Assembly: GCA_020152595.1 (NCBI GenBank)
Contig: JAIGNY010000885.1
Location: 101,948-165,947, forward strand
DNA from: Chiridota heheva
Lineage: Eukaryota > Echinodermata > Holothuroidea > Apodida > Chiridotidae
DNA: 64,000 nt
Reading direction: 5' to 3'
Shown here piece by piece: positions 37,440 through 50,504 of the stretch. Position numbers and translations under genes: made by a program. The stretch's first letter is position 1, and each line of letters opens with the position of its first letter. The notes beneath the pieces were generated by a model. That model worked only from the letters and a program-made list of their open reading frames with translations, did no database searches and was not told the DNA's origin.

Positions 37440-38800
37440 TTTACTTTTGCAGTGCCTTATGGCGACTAGGGTTGAAAAAGCTTACCATCAGCTCTATATC
37501 TGATGTAGTTGCGACTGTCGAAGGCATCTGTCAAAATGGCAGAGAACATTATACTGAATAGGATTGGTGCTATAGCGCAACCTTCTTTGAACACTTTAGT
37601 AATTTCAAAGGAGTTAGAAGCTTCCCCATCATCAAGCGCATAAGTCATCATTTCACCACTGAAGTGACGAACAATTGATAGAAATTACTGGGACAGCCAA
37701 ACTTTGCCATTATTTTCCAAAGTTCCTCCCTACATACAGTATCAAAGGAATTAGTCAGGTCAGCAAATGGTATGATCTGGCCTTAGTGTTGTTTCTGGTA
37801 CTTTTACTGAAGTTGGTGAGCAGTTGTCCATCTACTTGCATGCAAATCGCACTGAATTTCTGTAGGCAATTTCTGAATGAAGACTAATCCTCTTGGTCAC
37901 ACTAAAATTTTGACAATTTGCCAACCGGGTCCTTTGCTGGGTCATTTGCAATTGTAATGTTTTTCAGCTTTACGACTTGAGCTTACTCACAATCTTCTTT
38001 TTCTCTCAGGATGTCTTTTAGGTTGAAGCTGGAGTTAAAACTTCATGATCAGCCTGTGATCTGTCCAGCACTCAACACCAAACGTGGCCTTAATAACTGT
38101 GACATCCCGCTTTCCTTCTTCCTTGTGATGACATAGTCAATAAGATGCCATTGTTTTGGTCGCAACCATGGCGTCTTATTGCGAGAAGGTAAGCGTAACA
38201 TGTTCTTAGTAATGGCAACGTCATATTTATGTCGCACATGTTTTCGGAGGCAGAAGAACGTTATTGTTGCATTTGTCGATGCCATGCATGCCGATTACTC
38301 CATCCCAAACTTGGGGATCTGACCCTACTTTGGCGTTGAAGTCACCAAGAATAAGTAGCTTCTCAGAATTAGGAACATTTGAAATGAACCCGTCTTTCAC
38401 ATCATCTAGGATGGTTATCGTGGGTGCATAGGAACTGTTCAGTGTAGCACTCTTTCTGTTACTCAGGATTTGAATAGACATCAGACGAAAGTTGATGTGG
38501 TGGTTTCTGGAATGTCTTGGAGGGATAGTACCTCTGGTGGTAGGATATATCGTGCTCTTCTGGGTAATTTCTTTTGGTTATTCCTTGTTGTGAAACGCGT
38601 AGAGCTCGTTGAGACATCAAGTACATCGTGGTAATCCAATGCATCTTATTCTATCTCCAGCCAGCTTGACTCTTCTTGTGTTGGACCCCGACAGGTCAGG
38701 ACGAGAGAATGAGGCTGAAGACCTCCGCAACTCTCCCTCACTTTAATCCAAGTGAAGCGTATGTCAAGTCTGCATTATTGTAACACCACAAATCCTCTTG
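37440..38800 (-). pseudogene. Endonuclease and partial RT of an RTE-like/related non-LTR element
   Basis: Read leftwards: 'KLLILGDFNAKVGSDPQVWD' (38300-38370, catalytic GDFNA) and 'GVIGMHGIDKCNNN'. Next come 'NKTPWLRPKQWHLIDYVI' (about 38110-38180), typical of the endonuclease C-terminal half in this element type, and an RT block 'GCAIAPILFSIMFSAILTDAF' (37500-37590). It sits directly beside the Jockey/CR1-like relic but its motif style differs, so it is a separate insertion. Stops and frameshifts are present. Confidence 0.8.
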
Positions 38801-40087
38801 CGATGTAAGAGTGACGTAGCAGCAAGTGCGGATACGATCAAGCTGCAACCACGAACCTACATACTAGTGGCTCAGGAAATTCGGTCGCTTTCCAGCGGAA
38901 TTCGAAACAGAAGTGCAGCCTTCTCTAGGTGGCTCAGCTCACCTCCGTAGCACAAGGAACGGACTCCAAACGTGCCCCACACATGGCCAGATTTATTACA
39001 CTAACTCTAATAACTTTACAACGGCTAACGAGGATCCCTTTTCAATGGCTGGCGCATGGAATGTGCGTATTCTGTTGGATATTCCAAGGCTGACAAGCCT
39101 GCATGAAGCAATATCTTTCTTTAGGAGAAATGGTCCGTCAATCATTCACATTGAATGCACATTATTACCTCAGGCATTATGATACACAGCTGTTTCTATC
39201 TCCAATGTGAAAAGAAACTTCTCCCACTAAGACACCTAACACGGATAAGTGATTTAAATCACAAAAGTGCTATGATTCATCTCTGGCTTTGTGTAATCTA
39301 TACACACAAATAACCTTAAACTACTTGGCTGTGGTGTGCATGGTAACGGCAGATAAACAATCATTGTTTGGAGTGGAAACACAATACACAGAACAGGAAG
39401 TCGGGTTGGTAATTTTCATACCTGAGTTTTTAGGATTAACTCGGGTGTCAGGTGCGGTTAGGCTTAAAGAGAAACTTTTCGGCATGTGAGAGAAGAACTG
39501 CATTAGTTACTAGAAAGCTGGCACGCTACAACATCGATTTGAAGTCTTAGTGACACACCTACCAGACGATGGTAATTTTTCATATTACCTTCCTTTGGTG
39601 TGGTCGTACTAGTGGTGAAATGCGTGAGGTAGTTGCAGGATTTGCCACCTGGACCCATCTTGTGCACTCTTGCAAACCTCCTCAAGGGTATAAACTATTG
39701 ACCTAACAAAGCTTTTAAACATCCAATGCATTGCATATCAATCTGTCAGAGGCATATACAAACAGTGGAGGCATGTATAAGGATTGGGAGGAATTATTTA
39801 TTCACGGTTCCATGTTACCTTCTCGGTTGGGAACTGGAGATACAATTTGGTTATGAAGTAATACACATGAAGGAAAATGATTCAGCAAACAATAAATCTC
39901 TGAAGGTTGATCTGCAGAAGATTTCCCGATGAGCAGCAACGTTTGACAGAAACACAGTTTACTAGTTCATTTCCCCATATTTCTGGGAAATCAGGGGGTT
40001 GAAAGGAGGAGGGGAGGGGGGAGGGGATTGGGGTCTTTACACTGATAGATCAGTATTCTGCATCCCTGGAATCTGTGAATGACTTAC
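38801..40087. other. Intron 8 sequence, no gene seen
   Basis: A purine-rich tract (gaaaggaggaggggagggg) occurs near 40000-40020. Nothing else recognised. Confidence 0.4.
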
Positions 40088-40187
40088 TTGGACATTTTTC
40101 ACCATAAAATCCGCAAAGAGGTTCGTCCAGAGGTATTCCTTCAGAATTCAGCCAATCAAGTTCAAAATCGTCGTAGGAAGTAAAAGT
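40088..40187 (-). CDS. Receptor guanylate-cyclase-like gene, exon 8 (membrane-proximal ectodomain)
   Basis: The exon encodes 'TFTSYDDFELDW' and then 'LDEPLCGFYGEKCP'. The W…P…C-G-F…C arrangement matches the segment just before the membrane helix in natriuretic peptide receptors. The acceptor is tttttccttccag, the donor A|GTAAGT at 40087. Its frame needs the previous exon to end on a codon boundary, which settles the donor choice in exon 7. It ends one base into a codon, joining exon 9. Confidence 0.85.
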
Positions 40188-40680
40188 CTGGAAGGAAAAA
40201 TGATTACATCGCTGAATATCTATCTTCAATAGTCCATGAAGACATTGAAACATTTTCTTATATGATTTTTATTACAGAAGGGATACTAAAATTCTAACCA
40301 TAGGTCATGCCTAAATAAGAACATGAAAAAATAAAAACATGAAATGTAAGTATTACGCTGCAGTCTACAGGTCTAAGACACTTTAAATGAAATTTGTAAC
40401 AAACTTTATTTTCAACATGTACAGTTGTATGAGCCCATTTCCCAAGCATAGAGAAAAGACTTGTACATTTTGAAATGAATAGTCTTATAATATTCTCTGG
40501 GTTTGGAAACAGCACAGTAAAAATAAAATTAAAACAAAAAAGATGATAAAATCATAAAGCATAGTCTTGTTAGTTTAATGTTCTATTGTAATTAAGCTCG
40601 CATACTACATTTAATACAAAGATAGGAAATCTGAAGGGCACTTAATTCAACGAGCATCTTCTCCTCCCCAGGCTTGTTCT

Positions 40681-41090
40681 TAGAGGCGTAGGATAGGAAG
40701 GGTCACCTCTTAGGGGAAACAAATTTTCCCGGTGACAAGTGGAAACATTGCACTGGTAAATGAACAAATTTCAACAAATGTTACTGCTAATCGGGAAATC
40801 CCTTCAATTTTCTTCCATTTCCAAGAAATTTCCTTCATTTTCAGAAAATTTCATTCATTTATGAAAAATTTCCTTTAATTTTCGGGAACTTTTGTTTAAT
40901 TTCGGGAAATTTTTGGCAGTTTTTGAGAACTTTTGCCAAAATATCAAATAATTTTACCACATTTGCAATTATAAATTAATAATTTCCCAATTTCACCTCC
41001 TAATCGGGCAGAGAGCATGCAACCGAGAATGTGAAATCCGCTCGGGGGCAGTTTTCCTCCTGCCCCCTACTTTCTACGCCTCTGCTTATT
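40681..41090 (+). mobile_element. GCGTAGGAAG-ended repeat, copy in intron 7
   Basis: The left end is agaggcgtaggataggaagg. The right end, read in reverse, is cagaggcgtagaaagtag, giving a terminal inverted repeat. The interior is ttttcgggaa-type short units plus 'gcatgcaaccgagaatgtg', shared with 14667-15147. Non-coding. Confidence 0.72.
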
Positions 41091-41977
41091 CCCATTTTGG
41101 ATGAGATCAACACGAATTGCATATCCAACAATCCATCAACTTTTTTGACTAATGGACGGGGGAAGAGTGTTACCGAATTGACAGCTGAAACTGATTTTGA
41201 AAAAGCAAAACATATTAAGTAAAGCAAGCCTTGTAGCAACGCTAACATAAAAATGAGGGGTTTATTAGTTGATTAGAGGAAGGGGAATCATGCTATAAAC
41301 AAGGTGAAAAACAGCTTTTATATATGCAGTTGGAAATTGGGGAGCTAAGGGAGTCCAACACTTACAACTTTAGGGTTTACCTGTAATCTTTCGCTTTGAA
41401 ATAGGACAATATACAAAAAGGAGGGATCCAGACCCTCCCCAACCACCACCCCCACACACACACCCTCCTGATCTACCTGTAACATATTATGAATAGTTTT
41501 TCTTTCTCCACCTCAATGTGGCACAGCTAGTCTTATAGCTTTCTAGACAAAAAATCAAAAGTTGGCTTACAAAATCAGTTACGTGTGCTCCTCTAAGTAG
41601 TGTAGTTACATGAATAAAGAGAGAGCAATTCAATTGTTGACATCACAATCTGCATATTAACTTTAACTAAACCTCTAAAAGTATGCAACTTTATTGAGAT
41701 TGTTTTTCTTTTTCAAATATTTCCTCATTAACTCTTAAACGATCTAACCAATGTTGTAAACTAGTTTTTCAAAAATGAATATTTCAAAGGGCATACTTCA
41801 AAAACGACTGAGTGAATTTAAATTAAGATTAAAGTTATTAAAAGCATAATTAGCAAAAAGTATTTGTGGACCTGTATCCTTTATGTTCATCGTTTCTAAA
41901 ACCATTAATTTATTCTTTCTTCGATGGCAAATGAGAAAACATATCTTATGGTGTATCATTGATACTCACCCATTCAC

Positions 41978-42129
41978 CATTTGCATTGCTGAAAACACCG
42001 TACGGTCGATTCCCCGTTCACCTTCTCTTAAACCACCATCAGCTCGTGTCAGGGTCACTGGGGTTATCAGTTCATATGTCGTGACCCCATCTCCATTTAT
42101 GTCAATACCACGGCGTGTTTTGGTGATAC
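41978..42129 (-). CDS. Receptor guanylate-cyclase-like gene, exon 7 (ectodomain)
   Basis: The exon encodes 'TKTRRGIDINGDGVTTYEL', the G-x-I-D-x-N-G-D motif near the end of ANF-receptor domains, then 'GIDRTVFSAMQM'. The acceptor is ttcatttag. There are two donors. ATG|GTGAAT (exon end 41978) keeps frame with exon 8. The better-looking GG|GTGAGT (exon end 41970) would shift the frame and hit a stop in exon 8. With the stronger donor the residues would be V-N-G, which would fit N-G-T in relatives if one more G were present. Confidence 0.85.
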
Positions 42130-42244
42130 CTAAATGAAGAAGTTAAATCCACTATCATTTCTATCCATTGTGCTAAATGGTTAGGTTACAACCATAAAGT
42201 ATGTTACCATCAGGCGCGGATTGGCCATGTGGTCTACCTCAAGT

Positions 42245-42365
42245 GTGTAGGAAGCCTACGATAAGTGGGGGCACGACCTCGTAAGGGACTCTCCCATGTC
42301 ATATGCATATGTCCGCCCTGTGTCTGTAGATAATAAAGTAAAGTAAAAGGTGCATTTCATTTTAG
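42245..42365 (+). repeat. Dispersed repeat with 'ctgtagataataaagtaaa', copy 2
   Basis: Same orientation and order as 20845-20965, lying in intron 6 close to exon 7. The block reads 'catatgcatatgtccgccct' then 'ctgtagataataaagtaaag'. Confidence 0.6.
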
Positions 42366-44238
42366 CAAGGGTCACTTTTCCATGTATCATATATCGGCTC
42401 ACGCACGCCGACCCTAAATGTTCTCGATGCATGCTCAATGGCCAGCTGGTCGCAGCGGCATCACCAATGAAAATCAAACAGTTAGGGAAATATTGTCTTA
42501 TTTGAAATACAATTGAATGATATATATATAAAGCGTATCTTCACCGTTTAAATACGTGGAAAACCTATAAATTTGCACATGATGGCAGTCCATTGCTGAC
42601 GATATTGCTTTCAGGTTGACTCTGAGCATATTTTTACGCACAGAGTGTGTTCTCTAGGCCCACCTCGTCTTTCAAACAAAAGGGAAGAAATCAACAAGAT
42701 TTCCTAAATAGATTTTTATACGTAGACAGCAACATTGAATAAAACATGCAAAAGTGGCTAATATGGCTCATGATTGAACGTTTGAATGTTTGCTATGTAT
42801 GCAAAATTTTGTGATGTACAAAAAGGAAGAAGGCACAATATCTTCGTGTTACTACTTTCTTATAAGTTTCAGTCATTGAATATGATGAAAATGTTTTTTC
42901 TCTGTCAAATGCTGATGGAAGGTATGGCGACAATTCTAAAGTTCATGGTCAAATTAGTAAAAATTATCAATCGCATCCAGAGATCTTTGAAGTTTCACAA
43001 TCCAACCCTTGTATTTTCTGCTGGAAAAATATATGTGTAATGTTTTTGTGCTGGAAACTAAAACAATATAATTATCATGTTGAGCTGTTGCTCAAAACAA
43101 TAATTGGTCTGTTTTATTTTGCATTGACAGGTTAAGTGGGAGATAATAGCTGTTTTATATGATACAAATCTTATGTGAAGGAAACGGTTCAGAAGCACCG
43201 ATCAGGGGCAAGAGGAAATGGAGCGAAAAACGACAAAATGATTTACCAGGGGAAAAGTAGCATCTTACTCCCTCTACCAAGAAGTCAAAAGTGATGAAGT
43301 TTAATCGTTTCAGTGTCTCAAAAATGCCAAAACGCATGAAATTCCGGGGCTTCACCTCTGGACCCTTATACCGGGGTTTCACCCTGAACCACACCATGGG
43401 CCTTTGGGTAGGCGCCTGGACCCCACGCCAAAAGTCTTGAGCTTTCTACGCGCTATAAAGCTTAACAAATATCAATTCAACTCTCAGTATTCAATACCTT
43501 TAACGGCACTGTCAATATTTCAATGCATCTATATTTAATAAACTTTCAATTAAAATTTTACAACATATTTCAGAATATCAATTCATAAATACCAAACAAT
43601 TTACAGGGGCACAATCAGGGGCGAATTAAGCTTTAATGGGCCTTAGGCTGAGTCTGTATGACGGGCCCTTTTGAAAATATGCAAAATTTCATTAATTATG
43701 ACTGCTTAGATGACAAGTTAAACTACTTATCCTTGCTGCACATCGAGTTAGAACATTTGCGCAAACTTGACTGTCAATAAATTATTCATGACTTTGCAGG
43801 CTAAAAATGTTGCAAATTATTATTATTATTATTATTGCTTCTCCTTTTCAAAGATGATCTTTATAGCATGCATCTTATTTTTTACAACTCATTTTAGCTT
43901 CCACCCCCCCCCCCCCTCTTAAAAGCCTATGCAGCCTATAGGGCTATCTGCCCATGGGCACTGTGATTTTGTCGCTTTTCACAAGGACCCTCATACACCA
44001 GTACACCAAATCTATTTGAGGTGTATACAGGTTCAATATTTTCAAGAAGGGAAAGAGTGATTTGATCGAATAAGATTCTTGCGAAATTTTGTTAAAGGTT
44101 TTTATTAAATTTATAGTACATTTATAGTTTTTATTACATTTATAGTACGAAAATTGATGGCAAACTACCAACAAAGTATGCAGGTGGCAGTTTTCTTTTG
44201 TTTTCACGCTTTTTAACCCTTTTTACAGCTCAAAATAA
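42366..44238. other. Intron 6 sequence, no gene seen
   Basis: A C-rich run at 43902-43918 and an ATT run at 43819-43836 are the only marked features. No coding exon recognised. Confidence 0.4.
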
Positions 44239-44400
44239 TTAGGCTGTCTCACAGAACGGCTCAAGTGGGAAATGGTGTTCACTTTAAATAGAAATGTGAT
44301 TCTTTAGTGATTTTTTCCCCGCGGAATACGATGGCGTACACCGATAAAGTGTGCCCAAACTATCCTCACGGAAACGCTCTGTTTACCCAATTTACTATAT

Positions 44401-45135
44401 AGCTAAAAATTGACCGATTATTTTGGTGTCTATTTTTAGGTTTTTGGATGCGCCGATTCAATGAAGTTATTTTCAAAATTCCAAATAGCTGACTTAGGGG
44501 TCAAATTTAAAAATGGCCGCCATGTGGACCCTCTTTGTCCAAATTTACTGTGTGGCTAAACATCGAACGATTAAAGTACTTATGGTGTGTATTTGAAGCA
44601 CCGATTTAAAAAGAGTCATTTTCAAAATCCAAAATGGCCGACTTGGGGTCAAATTTCAAAATCACTGCCACATGACCTCCGGCCATTGTCCTATATGGCT
44701 CAACATTGACCGATTAAAGTAATAATCTATTTGTATTTTTTGGATGCACCGATTTCAATAAAAAATAAAAAAAAATTAAAAAAATGGCTGACTGGTCAAA
44801 TTTCAAAATGGGCGCCACACGGCCCCCTTTGTCCCAATTTAATTACTGTGTGGCTAAGCATCGACTGATTAAAGTAATTATTATGTCTATTTGTAGGTGT
44901 TTGGATGCACCGATTTAAAAAAAGGCATTTTCTAAATCCAAAATGGCCAACTTGTTGGTCAAATTTACAAAATGGCCGATAAGTGAACTTCCTTTGTCCT
45001 AATTTACTATATTGCCCGAATTATCTTGTCTAGTTCTACGTTTGTGGATGCACCGATTAAAAAAAAGTCAGTTTCAAAATAGAAAACGACCGACATATGG
45101 GTCAAATTTTAAAATGGTCGCCAACATATTAAGTT
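44401..45135. repeat. Tandem array of about five ~150-bp units
   Basis: Each unit has the order 'gaccgattaaagta', 'ttggatgcaccgattt', 'caaaatccaaaatggccgac', 'ggtcaaatttcaaaatgg', 'cctttgtccaaatttact'. Units begin near 44410, 44556, 44700, 44857 and 45006 and differ at many positions, so the array is old. It starts just inside the left inverted repeat of the 4.6-kb interval. Confidence 0.8.
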
Positions 45136-45140
45136 TTCAA

Positions 45141-45222
45141 AAAATGCTTATTATCATTATTATCATTATTGATATTATTATTAATATTATTATTATTATT
45201 ATTACTATTATCATTATTATTA

Positions 45223-45301
<79 letters not shown>

Positions 45302-45512
45302 CATTATTATTATTATCATTATTATTATTATCATTATTATATTATTTGTATCATTATTATTGTTTTATTATCATTATTCTTACTTATTATTCTCATTGAT
45401 GTTGTTGTTGTTGTTATTAATAATAATAATAATACTATTATTATTAATATTATTATTACTATCATTTTTATTGTTATTATTATTATAATTATTATCATTA
45501 TTGTTATTATTA

Positions 45513-45573
<61 letters not shown>

Positions 45574-45735
45574 CATTATTATTGTGGTCATTATTCTTAT
45601 TGTTATTGTATTATCATTATCATTATGATTATGATTATGATTATGATTATGATTATTATCATTATTATTATTATTATAATTATTATTATTATTAATATCA
45701 TTATTATTACCATCATCATTATCATTATTATGAAT
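45141..45735. repeat. (ATT)n microsatellite with ATC/ATG variants
   Basis: About 600 bases of almost pure attatt with scattered atcatt and a gattat block at 45627-45655. Long Ile- or Leu-only frames on both strands are artefacts. Confidence 0.97.
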
Positions 45736-45822
45736 TGATCAAATCAGCAAGCGTAAATGAAATATCACGCAGCCTGGCAGCTAGGATGCCAAAGGTCCAC
45801 ATGTGAATAGTTCATTATTACA

Positions 45823-46314
<492 letters not shown>

Positions 46315-46398
46315 GTAAAACTCTTACATAGTTATAGAGCACACTGAATTAAATTACAAATTTCTCCTTACTTTTGCAAGAAATTTGACTGTTATATA

Positions 46399-46430
<32 letters not shown>

Positions 46431-48744
46431 GGGGACTTTAATCGACAAAAGGCTACCAATTTTGAAAATGCAAGCTTCGTCTTGAAATGACTGCAGCAAA
46501 CTATAACACTTCCGGCAATAAATGAAAGGGAAATGCTTTAATTTTTATAAGCCTTCCTCCCCATTCATAAACCTGACATTGTTCATAGATTACCTAATAT
46601 TCTGTTATCATTTCTTTCTCTTGCTTTCTTCTATTTCGTAAGAGTTGTTATAAATATTTACAAAGAGTGAAAAGCAAGCAATGGTTTAAGAAAATAGAGA
46701 AAAATGATGTTGTGTTATTGTGGAAGTTTACTCAGAGGGAGCAGGTATACACAATACGAAGACTGTGAAAGATTAGTTTTGATAACGAAACTTACCATAT
46801 TCTTATTGTATGATGTAACGTTAGGCTGACTGAGCGCGGTCGGCCACGCGTTTGTCTGGCCGGGTCTTCAGGTCATAAAGTTAACGTCGTATTTAGATCT
46901 AACGTAGCCTAAGTGTTTTTTCATTTACCGTACGCGTAACTAGTCTAAGGCCTATTTTTGGTTTTTGAGGCCACGCATGTATGAGGATTGAAATTTGGCG
47001 AACATTGGCCATCATATCTGTGCCAAAAACTGCTTCATTCGTTACATGCAATGTGGCTAACGAGTAAAGTTAGGCTAACGTTAACGTCTATAAAGCCAAA
47101 CGTTACACCTTGGGCCAGAGTAAAGCACCGTAGGGCCTATAGCATACTACCGGTAACGCAGAAAACCCGTATAAAACTTCCTCCGAAAATCGCTCATCAT
47201 AGTTTTCAAAGGTGAATTAGGTTAGGCACGTGTGAATCAGCAGCTTGACCATTCCTTGCATGTTGCCTGTAGAAATTACGGTGGATTTTGAGCCATTAGT
47301 AGGCGTTACAGTGTAAGACATAACGTTAGGCCTAATATTCTAAGCCCAGCTGTACTAGTAAAACGTAAAATGTCCGATCACGGGGCCTAGGCTTCAAGAT
47401 AATTTGAATGTTTATTATCAAATTATACGAATCGCGAACGTGGAGTTCACTTGACATTTGGAAATCGTCACAATTGTTTTAAACTTTTCTTAGGCCTTAA
47501 GTTAGGTTGGTAAAATCTGGGCAAAATTTGGGTTGGCCCAAAGTATCAAATATGCCTAGGGGCTTAATTAGGCTACCCAGCAGATGTACAAGTAAGACGT
47601 ATGCTATCCGATTGACGATACTGGTTAATGTAAACTTCAATAGACCTAAATAATTATTTTAAACTGCACAATCAAAGTGAGCCTTTGCTTATGCGTATAC
47701 AATTTGTATGTAGGCCCAGGCCTACGAATCCTAATCAGATATTCAGAGCGAAGGAGTTGAGTATAAAGATTCGTACTAGCCTAGCCTTAGTACGCGTCCA
47801 CATACCCAAATAGAGCAGATCTCCACTTTTACCGATTTGGGTATGTGCCCAAATCTGCCGATTTGGGTATGTATCCATGTCCATTGAAAAAGTGGCGCCA
47901 CACACTAAATCAAAAGTTAATAGGATTTACCACGTCTTATAAAAAAGTTCCCACATTTTTCTAGCAAACTTTATTTTCGATATCAAAATCAACTCAATTC
48001 TCACTGAAAAATTAAAGACAACTACTTCAGTTTGTTTCCAGTTCCACCGTTAGAAATCGGAGAGAAACAAGAACGTTTTCGTTTTTACCAGGTAAAGAGA
48101 GAAATTGGTATCCATTGGAAGTAAAAGTTTGTTGCTTTGGTGATGTTGCATAATATTGCAACAGCATTGCATAGAGGTGTAGGCTCACTAGCCTAAGCTA
48201 GGCCTACTTATTCGTCATCCAGGCCATTTACTTCCCCACTGATCTGTTGTTATCTTGTTGGCTGACGTTCACTGATTGCTGTCGTTTTTGACTGCAACAA
48301 TTGGGCCTAGTTATTTGTCATATACCCCGTTCCAGGCCTTTTAGTTCTCAAGTGATCTGTTTTTTCTTTCTTGTTCGCTGACGTTCACTGATTGTTCTTG
48401 TTTCTGATTTAGCCTACGGTCTGACGGACACAAAACAAATGTCCCAGTAATAACATATGTGTACGTGGATTGTGACAATAACTAGCTTAGGCCCTATATA
48501 ACCAATAAGTCAATTAGGAACCTATGAAGGATTTTAATCAGCAATTGGGTAGTCATAACGATGTGTTCAAACTTTCCTTAGCCTAGGTGGATAAAATTGC
48601 ATTATTTAGAGATGTTACAGTTTGTGAGACTAGGCATTAGGCTAGGTCTAATTCAACTTGCTAAATGCTAGGCAATACTTGCAATAACAGGCCTATGCAT
48701 ATCGGCCATGTAGTGGCTATAGCATATTATTTTTCAGAGTACTT
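46315..48744. other. Interior of the 4.6-kb interval, no gene seen
   Basis: A poly-T run lies at 46406-46430. A CpG-rich stretch with many cctaacgtta strings spans 46810-47400. At 47800-47870 the 11-mer catacccaaat and its complement alternate, forming a small palindrome. No coding region recognised. Confidence 0.45.
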
Positions 48745-49274
48745 TGGACACAGTTTAGAATTTATCAGTATACGCCATCGTATTCAGCGGGAAAAAATCA
48801 CTTAAGAATCACTTTTCTATATCACACCATATCCCACTTGAGCCGCTGTGTGAGACTAAATGTAATGCCCGAATTTTCTTATAGATTTTCAGATTTTTTT
48901 TTTCTCTGTCCATTTGGAAATGGTAACCCAAATGTTTTATCTGAGTAGATTTTAATGTTAAAATTTTCTACTTTTCAACACTTGCATTTTTGAACTTTAC
49001 GCTCAATTGCAAGTCATTTTGGGACTTCAAAAAAATGTAAGAGCTTCTGGGGACTCGCCCATGCCCTTTGGATCCCTATCAGGGCTTCGCCTTAGACCCC
49101 ACGCAGTTCATATCTACATGTAAACAAGATAGTAGTGTGTAGTGTAAGTGTATAGTAGTTTGGGTGTAGAGTAGTTTGTGCAGAAGGAAGGATGGTGAAA
49201 AGCTCTTGCATTCCAGGGTCCTGCCTGTACCAGGTCCCTGGTAGCTCTAGCAAAATTGGTGGGTGTAGACTTAC

Positions 49275-49410
49275 TCTTATATGAGGTGTTCAACATTCTG
49301 TTGATGATGTGTCGACCATCAAAAACATTGTGCCCTGCCTCGATAGTGTCCTCCAGAGCTTTGGCAAACTGAATCACCGAATCATACAGAAATAGTCCAA
49401 GAGATGAATG
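49275..49410 (-). CDS. Receptor guanylate-cyclase-like gene, exon 6 (ectodomain)
   Basis: The exon encodes 'SLGLFLYDSVIQFAKALEDT' and 'DGRHIINRMLNTSYK'. The LYDSV…YA.AL…G..I....L-N-x-[ST]-[YF] pattern is the characteristic late helix of ANF-receptor ligand-binding domains. The acceptor is tcatctcttcag; the donor A|GTAAGT at 49274 leaves one base that completes Ser with exon 7. N-T-S is a potential glycosylation site. Confidence 0.92.
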
Positions 49411-49589
49411 CTGAAGAGATGAATATAATAGATTCATATTAAAGTCAAGGCATCTTTTTTAAATACTAGTACTAATCTTCTAACATGTCTAATTGGTGAT
49501 ATTTTTATAATTCATACCCTCATCCTTCACCACCCATCCTAATGAAAATCTTGGGGAAAATTCGAGAAAACCAAATACGTAACGTAGAT

Positions 49590-50465
49590 TATACGTAAGC
49601 TTTTCGTACCACCCCCCTTCCTCCCCCCCCCTCTTCCTCCCTTCGAAAGCAGAGGCGGAGCCAGGATAGAAATTTAGTGGGGCCAAACCATACTACTGAG
49701 TTATAATGTGATAACGTTTCATGAGTAATTTTGTCATGATCAATGGGACAAGGGTGCAGTCTTATAATAGTATACGTGGGGAGTAGAGAGAAAGGTACTC
49801 CCTGATAGGATTTTACCTTCCCTATCAGCCTATTGCATGTTTTCTTTTGATTGGGAAATTATAATCAAAAATTGAAGGAAAATTTGATGAAATCATTGGA
49901 TATTCGGTAAAATTTGGCAGAAACACCCCGATAATTCATGAAAATTGACCAAAGATTGAACAAAAAATGCCCCCAAAATTAAGGAAATTTTTTTTAAATG
50001 GAAAATAAATGCACAAAAATTAAGGAAATTGCCCAAAATTGAAAGAAATTTCCCAAACATTGGAGGAAATTCTGAAAATTTAAGAAAATGCCCCAAATTA
50101 AAAAAATCTTTCGAAAATTGAAGATAATTGTTAGAGAATTAAAATTGAAAGAAATTTCCTCAAAATAGAAGGAAATCTACCCCAAAAAAAAAAAAAAAAT
50201 GCCTCAAAATGAAGAAAATTTTCAGAAAATTAAAGAAAAGTGCACAAGATTTAAGACAATTGCCCAATATTGAAAGACATTTTCCTAACATTGAAGGAAA
50301 TTCCCCGAAAATTGACCAAAACTTGAAGAGAAGTTGCTCCAAAATGAAGGAATTTTTCGAACATTGTACGAGAATAAAAGAAATGTTCTAATAATTCAAC
50401 AAGATTTCTCAAACATTGAATTAAACTTCCCGAAAATTTACATACCTCCCTCTATAAACCCGCCC
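49590..50465 (+). mobile_element. GCGTAGGAAG-family repeat, diverged copy in intron 5
   Basis: A C-rich block (49606-49640) and 'agcagaggcggagcc' are followed by drifted aattgaaggaaattttcc units up to about 50440, like the other copies. Boundaries are approximate. Confidence 0.55.
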
Positions 50466-50504
50466 CTGCCCGAAAGGTTGATTTTTTTCTTCTGCTGAAC
50501 TCAC

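Noticed and set aside
45012..45695. Poly-Ile/Leu frames on both strands
   Set aside because: Artefacts of the ATT microsatellite.
46985..47130. Minus-strand open stretch of ~50 codons
   Set aside because: No start, no domain and no splice signals; probably chance.
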